Made by a program: the position numbers and the translations under genes. A DNA stretch of 15,876 nt from JBAYGJ01 sp041666685 (GTDB taxonomy: Bacteria; Patescibacteriota; Patescibacteriia; UBA10025; JAHIVO01), in contig JBAYGJ010000021.1 in NCBI GenBank assembly GCA_041666685.1, positions 1 to 15,876 of the forward strand. The letters run 5' to 3'. The notes beneath the pieces are model-generated. The model did no database searches, was not told the origin of the DNA, and saw only the letters and a program-made list of their open reading frames with translations. The first letter of the stretch is position 1, and each line of letters starts with the position of its first letter. Of this stretch, positions 5,975-13,483 are shown in pieces.

Positions 5975-6241
5975 TCAGCGGATCGGCGACAGCATGGTTA
6001 AAACGAAATGCTGGCCGTCAAATGTGAAAGCGACATTGGTGTAGCCCTCAGATTCGTATCCAAACTTGATCGCTTCACGAACAGCTTCGGTGAGTCTGGT
6101 ATTTGCGTCAGTGCAAATAACCGGGATGCTGATTTTTCCGCCAGGAGCCAGCAAGTAGCTGCTTTTTGACAATTCCCCGTCAATCCATAACGTAAACGCC
6201 CCACACTCCACGTCGATATCTCGTGTCGTCGAACTAGGCAA
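5975..6241 (-). CDS. Small protein of unknown function, 88 aa, TTG start
   Basis: I do not recognise this protein. It is soluble, without signal or TM segment, mixed alpha/beta in appearance: beta-like ECGAFTLWIDGEL, YLLAPGGKISIPVIC, an amphipathic helix TRLTEAVREAIKFGYE, then beta-like NVAFTFDGQHFVLTML. The start is TTG at 6241, chosen because a perfect SD (AGGAGG, 6252-6247) lies 5 nt upstream; no ATG is in range. It has its own near-consensus promoter (6302-6330) and its own terminator, so it is a monocistronic, well-expressed unit. SD and following bases (GGAGGTACT) are shared with the gene at 15552. Cysteines at positions 13 and 43. The promoter lies beside a perfect palindrome, suggesting repressor control shared with the divergent dsbB operon. 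Confidence 0.75.
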   Translation of the reverse strand: MPSSTTRDIDVECGAFTLWIDGELSKSSYLLAPGGKISIPVICTDANTRLTEAVREAIKFGYESEGYTNVAFTFDGQHFVLTMLSPIR

Positions 6242-6246
6242 TAGTA

Positions 6247-6252
6247 CCTCCT
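6247..6252 (-). promoter_or_regulatory. Shine-Dalgarno fixing a TTG start
   Basis: AGGAGG on the minus strand, 5 nt before TTG 6241. It is one of only a few strong SDs in the window and decides the start codon. Confidence 0.75.
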
Positions 6253-6301
6253 TATAAAGTGCTTACAAAAATGATGCCCCGTGTTAAATACCTGATCGTA
6301 C

Positions 6302-6330
6302 ATACTACAGTACTTGCATATTATTGTCAA
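6302..6330 (-). promoter_or_regulatory. Near-consensus promoter of the 88-aa gene
   Basis: Minus strand TTGACA (6330-6325), exactly 17 bp, TAGTAT (6307-6302). Predicted start near 6295, giving a 54-nt leader with the SD at its end. Confidence 0.75.
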
Positions 6331-6338
6331 TATTGATC

Positions 6339-6355
6339 GGGTCAAACTTTGACCC
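6339..6355. promoter_or_regulatory. Perfect palindrome between divergent promoters, candidate operator
   Basis: GGGTCAAA-C-TTTGACCC: two perfect 8-bp arms around one base. It overlaps the -35 box of the plus-strand dsbB promoter and ends 9 bp from the -35 of the minus-strand promoter, so a dimeric regulator bound here could control both. The GGTCAAA half-site resembles a CtsR heptad, but CtsR sites are direct repeats. Confidence 0.55.
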
Positions 6356-6377
6356 CAATGGTAATATAAACTAAAAT
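6349..6377 (+). promoter_or_regulatory. Promoter of the dsbB-cupredoxin-LppX operon
   Basis: TTGACC (6349-6354), 17-bp spacer, TAAAAT (6372-6377); start near 6384, leader about 26 nt. The -35 box is part of the right arm of the palindrome. Confidence 0.6.
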
Positions 6378-6409
6378 ATAGGTAGCACCATTCACTAAAT
6401 GTTATTGTA

Positions 6410-6949
6410 ATGAACACTCTTGAGCGACTATTGACTGCTGGGGCGCTTCTGGGCTTAGCGCTGTTGCCTGTGGCCGTGATTATAATTTGGATGAGAAAAA
6501 AGCGTCCAGATCATTGGTTGGTCCTGATAGCCAGTCGTCTTGGCTTGCCGGCCGCTTTTGGCGTTACGCTGATCTCAGTTATTGGCAGTCTGTATTTTTC
6601 CCAATTTTTATTATATGAACCGTGTAATGTATGCTGGTGGCAGCGAGTGTGTATGTTCCCATTAATACTTTTGCTCGGTATCGCCTGGTGGAAACAGGAC
6701 GGGGGAGCGAAAAAATATATTTTACCGCTTTCAAGCATAGGCGCTGTGTTTGCAGCATATAACTCATACATCCAAATTTGGCCACCAAGCAGCCAACATT
6801 GTGCGCTGGGCGGATTAGTAGATTGTTCATCTAGATATATTTTTACCCTAGGTTTTATAACAATTCCATTTGTGTCATTAATTGCATTTTTGCTGATTTT
6901 TTTATTTATGGTATTATGGCGCCCAGAATTAAACGGAAAAAATACTTAG
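6410..6949 (+). CDS. DsbB-family disulfide bond formation protein
   Basis: Integral membrane thiol oxidase that passes electrons from an extracytoplasmic thioredoxin-like partner to quinone. 179 residues. TM segments at about 9-28, 45-65, 81-94, 104-121 and 147-171. The first redox pair is C72/C75 in YEPCNVCWWQRVCMFPL, close to the family's PCxLCxxQR motif; the second is C131/C139 in HCALGGLVDC on the second external loop. Both pairs are intact, so it should be active. The N-terminal extra helix makes it slightly longer than BdbC-type members. First gene of an operon: the cupredoxin gene begins 34 nt before its stop. No DsbA is in the window. No SD before ATG 6410. Substrates could include the cysteine-containing external loop of the protein at 8640, which is speculation. 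Confidence 0.88.
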   Translation: MNTLERLLTAGALLGLALLPVAVIIIWMRKKRPDHWLVLIASRLGLPAAFGVTLISVIGSLYFSQFLLYEPCNVCWWQRVCMFPLILLLGIAWWKQDGGAKKYILPLSSIGAVFAAYNSYIQIWPPSSQHCALGGLVDCSSRYIFTLGFITIPFVSLIAFLLIFLFMVLWRPELNGKNT

Positions 6950-7392
6950 GGTCAAAGTCTTTGATTTTTATTGGAGCAATTATTGTTGTCCTTGCACTAA
7001 GTATTATGATGTATCTCCGATCAGATCAATCTGATGATGAAGCTGATAACAAGAGTGTTTTGTCATTTTTACAGGCTCAACAAAAAACAAATACTGCGAT
7101 TACCAATAATGGCCAGTTGATGGATAATAGTCATGGGTCGGAAGCGGTTTCCCCATCAACCATAACCATTGCCGAAGATTCTTTTGATCCGGCAGTTGTC
7201 CAGATCAAAACGGGGGATGTGGTGACATGGTCCAATTCGGTCCAGGCAGAACACAGTATACAGGCAGAGACATTCAGTTCCGGTAATTTGCGTCAGAATG
7301 AAACATTCTCATATCAGTTCTCCGGGGTAGGAACTTTTTATTATTCTTGCGGTCTGCATCCGGATATCATCGGGCAAGTAATTGTTAAGTGA
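6916..7392 (+). CDS. Membrane-anchored cupredoxin (plastocyanin-like), axial Met replaced
   Basis: Small blue-copper-type electron carrier outside the cell, tethered by an N-terminal TM helix at about 15-33. A low-complexity linker (35-80) leads to a cupredoxin fold from about 81 to 158. Type-1 copper ligands visible: H113 in AEHSI, C145 and H148 in YYSCGLHP. The axial ligand, normally Met three residues after the second His (HPxM), is Ile (I151, HPDIIG), as in high-potential centres of some laccases where Leu or Phe takes this place. The start at 6916 overlaps dsbB by 34 nt; a later Met would delete the anchor, so I keep it. Co-transcription with DsbB suggests a joint redox role, or copper handling. 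Copper binding is inferred. Confidence 0.85.
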   Translation: MAPRIKRKKYLGSKSLIFIGAIIVVLALSIMMYLRSDQSDDEADNKSVLSFLQAQQKTNTAITNNGQLMDNSHGSEAVSPSTITIAEDSFDPAVVQIKTGDVVTWSNSVQAEHSIQAETFSSGNLRQNETFSYQFSGVGTFYYSCGLHPDIIGQVIVK

Positions 7393-8543
7393 TTGAAACG
7401 GTCCAATCCATCCATAATTATATTCCAATGATTAAGAAGGTAGTAATTTCACTTTTTTTCTTTCTCCTTTTTTTGTTTTTTGTCGGCGTTGGATTGTTGG
7501 GCTGGTTTCAGGGCCAAGCTTGGCCGGTCCTGGGAAAGGTGGTGACCGTCCCGGTTTTGGAGAAGCCAGCACCACAGGTTTTTTCCGAAATGAAACAGAA
7601 CATGTCCGGCCTGCAAACCGCTTCATACGATCTTGAAATAAATGTCCGTCCAGTACAGCAGCAGACGTTAAAGAATATAAAAATTAATGCCCTGTTTAAC
7701 GGTCAAATCGGGCAATTTTTGCTCGGCCAATTGCATGTGGGGATAGCTATTGATGTGAACGACCTTGATTATTTGGCAGCAGCGGAATTTCGATTGACTG
7801 ACTCGAAAAGTTATGTGCAAATTTCTGAAATCCCAGCGTTAAGTTTCATCACTATGTCTGCTATCAAGGACCGCTGGTATGTATTTAAACCGGGGGATAT
7901 CGCTGATCCTAACGGTGGGCAATGGCGGACAGTTGGGCGTGCAGTCGGTTCAACCGCGTTGATTACCAGTTATGAACGGAAACCGGATGAAATGATTGAC
8001 GGGCGTGAAGCGTATCGGTTTGACGTACGGCTTGACCATCAGGCATTTTCACATGTCATTGATTCATTGGCCGATTCATCGTGGCCAGGCCAGACCCGGG
8101 ATATAATTTCAACGTATCTGTCTGACCAGCAGGTGGCTGGCGCTACCTTATGGATCGGAAAAAAAGATTTGTTATTGTATCGGGCCGAATTACAGTCGGC
8201 TGGCCGTGAATCCGATCTTGACGTCCGACTGGCAGTCAACGATTTTAATAAAGAGATTGCCATCGAACAGCCGGGTGATACCGAGCCAATCTCAGTATTC
8301 CCGAAAAACCTTTTCAGTGAAACGAATTTTTTAGATTGGCCGTTATTCGGGTACCAATTTGGCCTGAATCTGTCTGACATGACTGCTGACGCCGACAAGG
8401 ACGGCCTATACGAAATATGGGAAACCGCGTTCAGTACGAATCCGCAGAACTCTGATACAGACGGAGATGGGTTTGCTGACGGTTCGGAAGTCCGGAGCGG
8501 GTATCGCCCGAATGGGCAGGGAAAATTTATGTCCGATTGGTAG
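7389..8543 (+). CDS. Secreted LppX/LolA-fold-like protein with C-terminal calcium-type repeats
   Basis: Signal or anchor segment (KKVVISLFFFLLFLFFVGVGLLG, about 15-38) followed by a domain (about 60-310) that resembles LppX_LprAFG-type lipid-binding envelope proteins common in CPR: SGLQTASYDLEINV, a FITMSAIKDRWYVF-like beta stretch, MIDGREAYRFDVRLD and a DLDVRLAVNDFN segment. I judge this on pattern, not alignment. The C-terminus carries two acidic DxDxDG motifs (DADKDGLYE at 334-342 and DTDGDGFADGSE at 356-367), as in thrombospondin type 3-like calcium repeats. No lipobox Cys is seen. The GTG start at 7389 overlaps the cupredoxin stop by 4 nt (GTGA); ATG at 7428, 39 nt later, is an equally good start and gives a cleaner signal peptide. 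Ligand unknown. Confidence 0.75.
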   Translation: MIETVQSIHNYIPMIKKVVISLFFFLLFLFFVGVGLLGWFQGQAWPVLGKVVTVPVLEKPAPQVFSEMKQNMSGLQTASYDLEINVRPVQQQTLKNIKINALFNGQIGQFLLGQLHVGIAIDVNDLDYLAAAEFRLTDSKSYVQISEIPALSFITMSAIKDRWYVFKPGDIADPNGGQWRTVGRAVGSTALITSYERKPDEMIDGREAYRFDVRLDHQAFSHVIDSLADSSWPGQTRDIISTYLSDQQVAGATLWIGKKDLLLYRAELQSAGRESDLDVRLAVNDFNKEIAIEQPGDTEPISVFPKNLFSETNFLDWPLFGYQFGLNLSDMTADADKDGLYEIWETAFSTNPQNSDTDGDGFADGSEVRSGYRPNGQGKFMSDW

Positions 8544-8554
8544 GGCGCGTCGCC

Positions 8555-8583
8555 TTGACAGGCCATTCTATTTGAGCTATAGT
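8555..8583 (+). promoter_or_regulatory. Consensus promoter of the four-TM protein gene
   Basis: TTGACA (8555-8560), exactly 17 bp, TATAGT (8578-8583). Start near 8590, leader about 50 nt. Confidence 0.75.
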
Positions 8584-8595
8584 AATCCATTATTC

Positions 8596-8608
8596 ACCCA
8601 TAATGGGT
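8596..8608. promoter_or_regulatory. Palindrome just downstream of the transcription start
   Basis: ACCCAT-A-ATGGGT, 6-bp perfect arms, about 6 nt after the predicted start. Its position suits a repressor operator; as RNA it would form only a very tight hairpin, so a DNA site is more likely. Confidence 0.4.
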
Positions 8609-8639
8609 CATTATAAAGGCCTGATATTTAAGTTTTTTT

Positions 8640-9206
8640 ATGCCCGTACCTGTATTTGAACAATTAAGCGCAGATGCCGCCCAAATTAAGCCGGACGTGC
8701 TTGCGGCGAAAAACCCCCGTTATACTTCGGGAGCAATTTTTTTTGCGATCCTGATGGTGGTGGCGTTGGTGGTACTCGGAGAATTTGTATTTCGCGATTC
8801 CAGCCGCCTGTTCAATCCGTATTATCAGGATTGCCAATCCAAAACCGGCAATTCCTCGATTTTATCCGGGAAATCAATCAAAATACCGGCTTCCTGCCAG
8901 GTGGAAAAATATGAGCGTTCCCGACTGATTCTTCATGCTGATTTTGTCGTACCGATCGCCCTGGTCATGTTGATGGTATTTGCCGTCACTCGGCGCCGCC
9001 TGGAATCGGCTCAATTGAAATTGATTCTCCTGTCATTATATATTTTCACGGGTTGGATTATTGTTCGTGTTTTGGGTGAGACGGAATACTACCTTTTGAA
9101 ACATCATGAATTGATAGGCCGTTATACGGTCATATTGACGGTAGTCGGTCTATTAGCCATTATGATTATTATCGTACAGTATCGGGCCAATAAGAAAGTT
9201 TCATAA
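8640..9206 (+). CDS. Four-TM membrane protein of unknown function
   Basis: Not recognised. 188 residues with TM helices at about 30-50, 100-117, 127-145 and 160-181. The loop after TM2 (TRRRLESAQLK) is basic and so cytoplasmic, placing the 49-residue TM1-TM2 loop outside. That loop has the only two cysteines (C65, C86), which could form a disulfide. A TEYYLLKHHELIGRY stretch with two His between TM3 and TM4 is also external. It has its own consensus promoter and a terminator after it, so it is monocistronic. No SD before ATG 8640; a poly-T run precedes it. Confidence 0.8.
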   Translation: MPVPVFEQLSADAAQIKPDVLAAKNPRYTSGAIFFAILMVVALVVLGEFVFRDSSRLFNPYYQDCQSKTGNSSILSGKSIKIPASCQVEKYERSRLILHADFVVPIALVMLMVFAVTRRRLESAQLKLILLSLYIFTGWIIVRVLGETEYYLLKHHELIGRYTVILTVVGLLAIMIIIVQYRANKKVS

Positions 9207-9229
9207 CACTCATGAGCGAGACGCATGGC

Positions 9230-9254
9230 AAACGCTGAAGAAAGCGTTTTTTTT
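9230..9254 (+). terminator. Intrinsic terminator
   Basis: AAACGCT (9230-9236), GAAGAA loop, AGCGTTT (9243-9249) and a run of eight T from 9247 to 9254. Ends the 8640-9206 transcript 24 nt after its stop. Confidence 0.85.
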
Positions 9255-9266
9255 GGTGTCTTTGTA

Positions 9267-9275
9267 TGGTATACT
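9267..9275 (+). promoter_or_regulatory. Extended -10 promoter of the permease-gltX operon
   Basis: TGG-TATACT, an extended -10 element; no -35 better than a T run. Start near 9282, leader about 38 nt, AT-rich with no SD. Confidence 0.5.
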
Positions 9276-9319
9276 AATTACAGCCTTTTTTAAATTTTTG
9301 ATTTTAGAAATATTCTCGT

Positions 9320-10447
9320 ATGTCATCAAAAAAGCATCCAATTTTTGCCCTGGCGATGTTCGTCGGGACGGTTATCGGAGTGGGCCTGTTCGGCCTGCCG
9401 TATGTCGGCTCAAAAGTCGGTTTTCCGGTTATGGTGATTTTTTTAATACTGATGACCGGACTGTCCATTGTCATCCACTTATTTTTTGCCGAATTGGCGT
9501 CAAAAACAAAGGGACTCCATCGTTTGCCGGGCTATGCAGAGGTGTATTTCGGCCCGGGCGCGAAACGGGCCACGTTGATCGTCCAGCTGCTAGACCTGTT
9601 CGGGGCGCTACTGGCATATCTGATCATTGGCGGTCAATTTCTGGCATATTTATTCGACGGGTCAGTAATACTCTATACATTTATTTTCCTGTTGCTTGGA
9701 GCCATGTTGATCTGGCGCGACCAGAAATCTATCGGTACTGTCGAGCTGATCCTACTGGTGATTTTTTTGGCTGTCGTGATTTTTTTCTCGGTCATAGGAT
9801 TTGGACACATTCAGCCGACGAATTTGAGTAATATAGATTTACGCTATTTGTTTTTGCCGTATGGCGTAGTCGTATTTTCATTGTGGGGGACATCGATCAT
9901 CCCTGAGATCAAAGAGATGCTGGATGGCGACATGAAAAAGCTGCGAAAAGTTCTGATCACTGGGATCGTCCTGTGCGCCGTTGTTTACGTATTGTTTACA
10001 CTGGTCGTGCTGGGCGTGTCCGGTTCGCATACCACGGCAGACGCTATTTCCGGATTACGCGGTGACCTCGGTGACTGGGTGTTGAAGATCGGCTACTTGT
10101 TCGGCATCCTCACGACCTTTACCTCATTTATCACGCTTGGCCTGACCGTCAAGAAACTTTTTTGGTATGACTACGGAGTTCCGAAACGAATCGCATGGTT
10201 TGTGGCCGTGACCGTGCCGATCCTGATGTTCGTTTCCGGCCTCAAGGATTTCATCACCGTCATCGGCCTGACTGGCGCAGTCATGCTCGGGCTGGAAGGC
10301 GTATTGATCACCTTGATTTACCTGAAAATTAAGAAAAAGGAATCCATCAAGAATTTCGCACTGCTGGAGGCGGGCAGTATTGCCGTCATTGTTTTATTGA
10401 GCGTCGGGGTTGTTCTGGAAGTTTTTTTCACTACAAAAGGGTTTTAA
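9320..10447 (+). CDS. Amino acid permease, aromatic/hydrophobic type
   Basis: Secondary transporter of 375 residues with about 11 TM helices. The N-terminus (FALAMFVGTVIGVGLFGLPYV) has the GxIGxGxxxLP-type unwound-helix motif of the APC superfamily, and overall it looks most like the tryptophan/tyrosine (HAAAP) or Aa_trans permeases. Helices at roughly 8-30, 36-57, 87-108, 117-133, 142-163, 176-196, 211-235, 253-275, 288-305, 311-332 and 346-370. The gltX start codon is 3 bp after the stop, so the pair is one transcript. Substrate cannot be read from sequence: a Trp/Tyr role would fit the trpB salvage theme, whereas linkage to GluRS might hint at glutamate. The frame at 9253-9831 is a shadow. 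No SD before ATG 9320. Confidence 0.82.
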   Translation: MSSKKHPIFALAMFVGTVIGVGLFGLPYVGSKVGFPVMVIFLILMTGLSIVIHLFFAELASKTKGLHRLPGYAEVYFGPGAKRATLIVQLLDLFGALLAYLIIGGQFLAYLFDGSVILYTFIFLLLGAMLIWRDQKSIGTVELILLVIFLAVVIFFSVIGFGHIQPTNLSNIDLRYLFLPYGVVVFSLWGTSIIPEIKEMLDGDMKKLRKVLITGIVLCAVVYVLFTLVVLGVSGSHTTADAISGLRGDLGDWVLKIGYLFGILTTFTSFITLGLTVKKLFWYDYGVPKRIAWFVAVTVPILMFVSGLKDFITVIGLTGAVMLGLEGVLITLIYLKIKKKESIKNFALLEAGSIAVIVLLSVGVVLEVFFTTKGF

Positions 10448-10450
10448 ACT

Positions 10451-11869
10451 ATGAGTACCGTCCGAGTAAGATTTGCCCCGTCGCCAACCGGTTACCTCCA
10501 TATCGGCAGTTTCCGTACAGCATTTTTTGATTGGCTATGGGCCAGAAAAAACAACGGAAAATTTATATTGCGCATTGAGGATACGGATCGGAGCCGTTAT
10601 GTGCCCGGTGCCGTGGAAAATATACTTGAAGCGCTGAAATGGTACGGCCTAGATTTTGATGAAGGACCCATCTTCCAATCGGAACGTCTTGACCTGTATC
10701 GTAAATATGCCCGCAAGCTGGTAGAGAAAGGGGGGGCGTATCACTGTTTCTGTACTGAGGAACGATTGGACCAAATCAGGAAAATTCAGGAAGCGAACAA
10801 ACTGCCAACCGGATACGACGGTTTGTGCCGGACTTTGGCGCCGGAAGATGTTCAGAGACGTTTAACGGCGGGTGAGGCGTATGTCATCAGGCAAAAAATT
10901 CCGAATGAAGGCTTGACCTCATTTCATGATATTGTTCGTGGCCAGGTTGCCGTAGCCAATACAACATTGGACGATACGGTTTTGTTAAAGTCAGACAGTT
11001 TCCCGACGTACCATTTGGCACATGTTATCGATGATCATGAGATGGCCATCACTCACGTGATTAGGGCAGAGGAATGGTTACCGTCAACTCCCCGGCATGT
11101 GTTATTGTATAAAGCGTTTGGCTGGATTCCGCCGATCTATGCTCATCCGGCTTTGGTACTTGGCACGGACCGTTCGAAACTGTCCAAGCGCCATGGCGCT
11201 ACTTCTGCGCTTGAATACCGCGAACTCGGCTATTTGCCGGAAGCGGTTCTGAATTTTATTGTCCTGTTAGGGTGGAATCCGAAAGACGACCGGGAAATTT
11301 TTACCCGCGAAGAACTGATCAAGGAATTCGACCTGTCTAAACTGAATAAAGCAGGAGCGATTTTCAACATCGAAAAACTTGATTGGCTGAACGGGCAATA
11401 CATCAAGAAGATGCCGCTCAAGGATCTGGCCGAAAAATGCAAACCGTGGCTTGATGGGAATATCGAAACATACGATCTTGAAAAAGTTGTTGCGTTGTTT
11501 CATGACCGCATGAAGAAACTTTCAGATATTCGGGAGCTGTCTGCTTTTCTTTTTTCCCGGGAGCTCGAATACCTGGGCGACCTTTTGATCCCAAAAGGGG
11601 GAGAAAAGGAAGACACGGTCCGCGGACTGTCGTTATCATGTGATATTTTGAAGTCAATCGGGGAAAATGATTTTGTCGCCGCTGCCACAAAAAAAGTTTT
11701 TGAAGAATTCATCAAACAACGGGCGTTGACCACCAAAGGAATATTATGGCCGCTACGCGTCGCAGTGACCGGATTGGCCCAAAGTCCCGGAGTATTTGAG
11801 GTTATGGAAGTGTTGGGTAAGGCTGAAGCTATCAGGCGGGTCGAAATGGCCATTGGGCGGTTGAAATAA
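10451..11869 (+). CDS. gltX: Glutamyl-tRNA synthetase
   Basis: Class I aminoacyl-tRNA synthetase that charges tRNA-Glu (and, in organisms using GatCAB, often tRNA-Gln) with glutamate. 472 residues, normal length. Rossmann catalytic domain with the HIGH-type signature HIGS at 17-20 after RFAPSPTGYL, and the KMSKS-type loop KLSKR at 243-247. RIEDTDRSR (41-49) is diagnostic of GluRS. A zinc site as in E. coli is present: C99, C101, Y122 and C126. The anticodon-binding helical C-terminus ends at residue 472. Second gene of an operon with the permease; the promoter of the next gene overlaps its last codons. Whether it is discriminating cannot be told. Confidence 0.97.
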   Translation: MSTVRVRFAPSPTGYLHIGSFRTAFFDWLWARKNNGKFILRIEDTDRSRYVPGAVENILEALKWYGLDFDEGPIFQSERLDLYRKYARKLVEKGGAYHCFCTEERLDQIRKIQEANKLPTGYDGLCRTLAPEDVQRRLTAGEAYVIRQKIPNEGLTSFHDIVRGQVAVANTTLDDTVLLKSDSFPTYHLAHVIDDHEMAITHVIRAEEWLPSTPRHVLLYKAFGWIPPIYAHPALVLGTDRSKLSKRHGATSALEYRELGYLPEAVLNFIVLLGWNPKDDREIFTREELIKEFDLSKLNKAGAIFNIEKLDWLNGQYIKKMPLKDLAEKCKPWLDGNIETYDLEKVVALFHDRMKKLSDIRELSAFLFSRELEYLGDLLIPKGGEKEDTVRGLSLSCDILKSIGENDFVAAATKKVFEEFIKQRALTTKGILWPLRVAVTGLAQSPGVFEVMEVLGKAEAIRRVEMAIGRLK

Positions 11870-11889
11870 TCAGGCGTTTGTGCTATAAT
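11861..11889 (+). promoter_or_regulatory. Strong promoter of the EnvC-type hydrolase gene
   Basis: TTGAAA (11861-11866), 17-bp spacer, perfect TATAAT (11884-11889). The -35 box is the last two sense codons of gltX plus none between. Start near 11896. The -10 overlaps a possible ATG at 11888, which rules that start out. Confidence 0.8.
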
Positions 11890-11895
11890 GCTTTT

Positions 11896-11909
11896 GCTTA
11901 TCAATAAGC
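11896..11909. repeat. Inverted repeat at the transcription start
   Basis: GCTTAT-CA-ATAAGC, perfect 6-bp arms, beginning at the predicted +1. It could be an operator; as RNA it would form only a very tight 5' hairpin. Confidence 0.35.
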
Positions 11910-11920
11910 GCAAACAGCTC

Positions 11921-13285
11921 ATGAACTGGCTAAACAAAAACAAAATAACTAACGCTGTCACATATACTGGCCTAACCATCATTGTTGCCAGTTTTTTGTT
12001 ATTGCCCGTATGGCGGATGACTGTACAGGCACAGACAGCGGACACTAATGTTCCTGAAATTACCAATACGGCCACAAACACCAATTCAGCGACAAATGAG
12101 AACGCTAATACTGACCAGGCACTAACGAACACGACGCCGACGACAAACTTGGACGATTTAGCCATGACTGAATTAAACCAAGCCTTGGACGAGAAACGGA
12201 AGGCGATTGAAGACCTAAAAAAGCGGACGGAAACCTACCAGTCCAATATTGAAGTCAAACAGCAGGAAGCGGTAACGTTGCAGAACCAGCTGTCATTGAT
12301 CGACCTGCAGGTACAGCAGGCGGAAAATGATATCGAAACGGTCAAAGCGGAAGTTGAGGCGGTCAATCTGGAAATCGGAGAATTGGATGCCCAGATTTCC
12401 CAGAGGACCGATGAACTGACATATAACAAGAAAGTGCTGGCCGAATATTTGCGCGCCATTAACAAGTATGACCAAAAGACATATTTGGAAATTTTCATGT
12501 CCAACGGGTCATTTTCGGAATTTTTTGACCAGATGCAATATACCCAGGAGCTTCAGGGACAGGCGCAATCAACCCTGAAATCTGTTCAAGATGCAAAATC
12601 AGCGCTGGATGACCAGAAGTCCGCAAAAGACGAAAAGAAAAATGAGTTGACCGCTCTTTCTGACAAGCTGTCCGCTTCAATCACAAATTTAGCCAGCCAA
12701 AAAGACTACAAGTCAAACCTCCTGTCTGATACTAAAAATTCCGAGGTGAAGTTTACCGACCTGCTGGAAGTCGCAAAAAAGGAGCAGCTCGCTGCTGAAG
12801 CGGAAATGAATACGCTGGAATCAAAGGCACGTGAAAAGCTGCAGGATGAAGGGGTGGATTTGAATATTGATTCGACGTTTATATGGCCGGCCAGCCCGAC
12901 CAAGGGCATCAGTGCGTATTTCCATGACCCGACATATATTTTTAAGAAATATTTTCAGCACCCGGCAATTGATATCCCTACAGCCCAGGGGACTGCGATC
13001 CGTGCGGCTGATAACGGATATGTCGTCCGTGCAAAAAATGCCGGCATGGGATACAGCTATGTCATGCTGGTCCATAATAACCAACTATCTACTGTCTATG
13101 GCCACATGAGCCGTATTGACGTGTCCGAAGACAGCTATGTCGTCCGAGGACAGCAGATCGGCCTTTCGGGCGGCACTCCAGGCACAACTGGCGCCGGAAG
13201 CTTCACTACAGGCCCACATTTGCATTTTGAGGTACGTTCCAACGGCATACCGGTAAATCCTCTTGATTACCTGCCGGCCAGGTAA
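11921..13285 (+). CDS. EnvC/CwlO-type coiled-coil murein hydrolase with M23 (LytM) domain
   Basis: Envelope peptidoglycan endopeptidase, or activator of one, acting in cell separation. 454 residues from ATG 11921. An N-terminal hydrophobic signal/anchor (about 15-33) is followed by an Asn/Thr-rich linker (about 38-75), long coiled coils (about 80-320; EDLKKRTETYQSNIEVKQQE and many heptads) and a C-terminal M23 domain. Zinc ligands are intact: H347 and D351 in HPAID, and H435 of HLHFE, with H433 as catalytic partner; YGHMS is also present. Unlike E. coli EnvC, whose metal site is degenerate, this domain looks catalytically competent. The start at 11888 is rejected because it lies in the -10 box; transcription would begin after it. 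No SD before 11921. Convergent with the second M23 gene. Confidence 0.9.
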   Translation: MNWLNKNKITNAVTYTGLTIIVASFLLLPVWRMTVQAQTADTNVPEITNTATNTNSATNENANTDQALTNTTPTTNLDDLAMTELNQALDEKRKAIEDLKKRTETYQSNIEVKQQEAVTLQNQLSLIDLQVQQAENDIETVKAEVEAVNLEIGELDAQISQRTDELTYNKKVLAEYLRAINKYDQKTYLEIFMSNGSFSEFFDQMQYTQELQGQAQSTLKSVQDAKSALDDQKSAKDEKKNELTALSDKLSASITNLASQKDYKSNLLSDTKNSEVKFTDLLEVAKKEQLAAEAEMNTLESKAREKLQDEGVDLNIDSTFIWPASPTKGISAYFHDPTYIFKKYFQHPAIDIPTAQGTAIRAADNGYVVRAKNAGMGYSYVMLVHNNQLSTVYGHMSRIDVSEDSYVVRGQQIGLSGGTPGTTGAGSFTTGPHLHFEVRSNGIPVNPLDYLPAR

Positions 13286-13483
13286 ATAGGTCAATCTAAT
13301 GCGTTAATCAGGCTAAATCTAGGAATTTGGCTAATTTTAGCTAAATAAATTTAACTTACATTGTTACAATCAGCAAGTAAAAAAGTTGAATTATTGTCCG
13401 GAGATTAGAGTTTTTTATATGCAAAAAAATGTGTGTTTTATAGGCAGTATGAATGCGCCGGTTAGGGGATGTGCAAAAAATAA

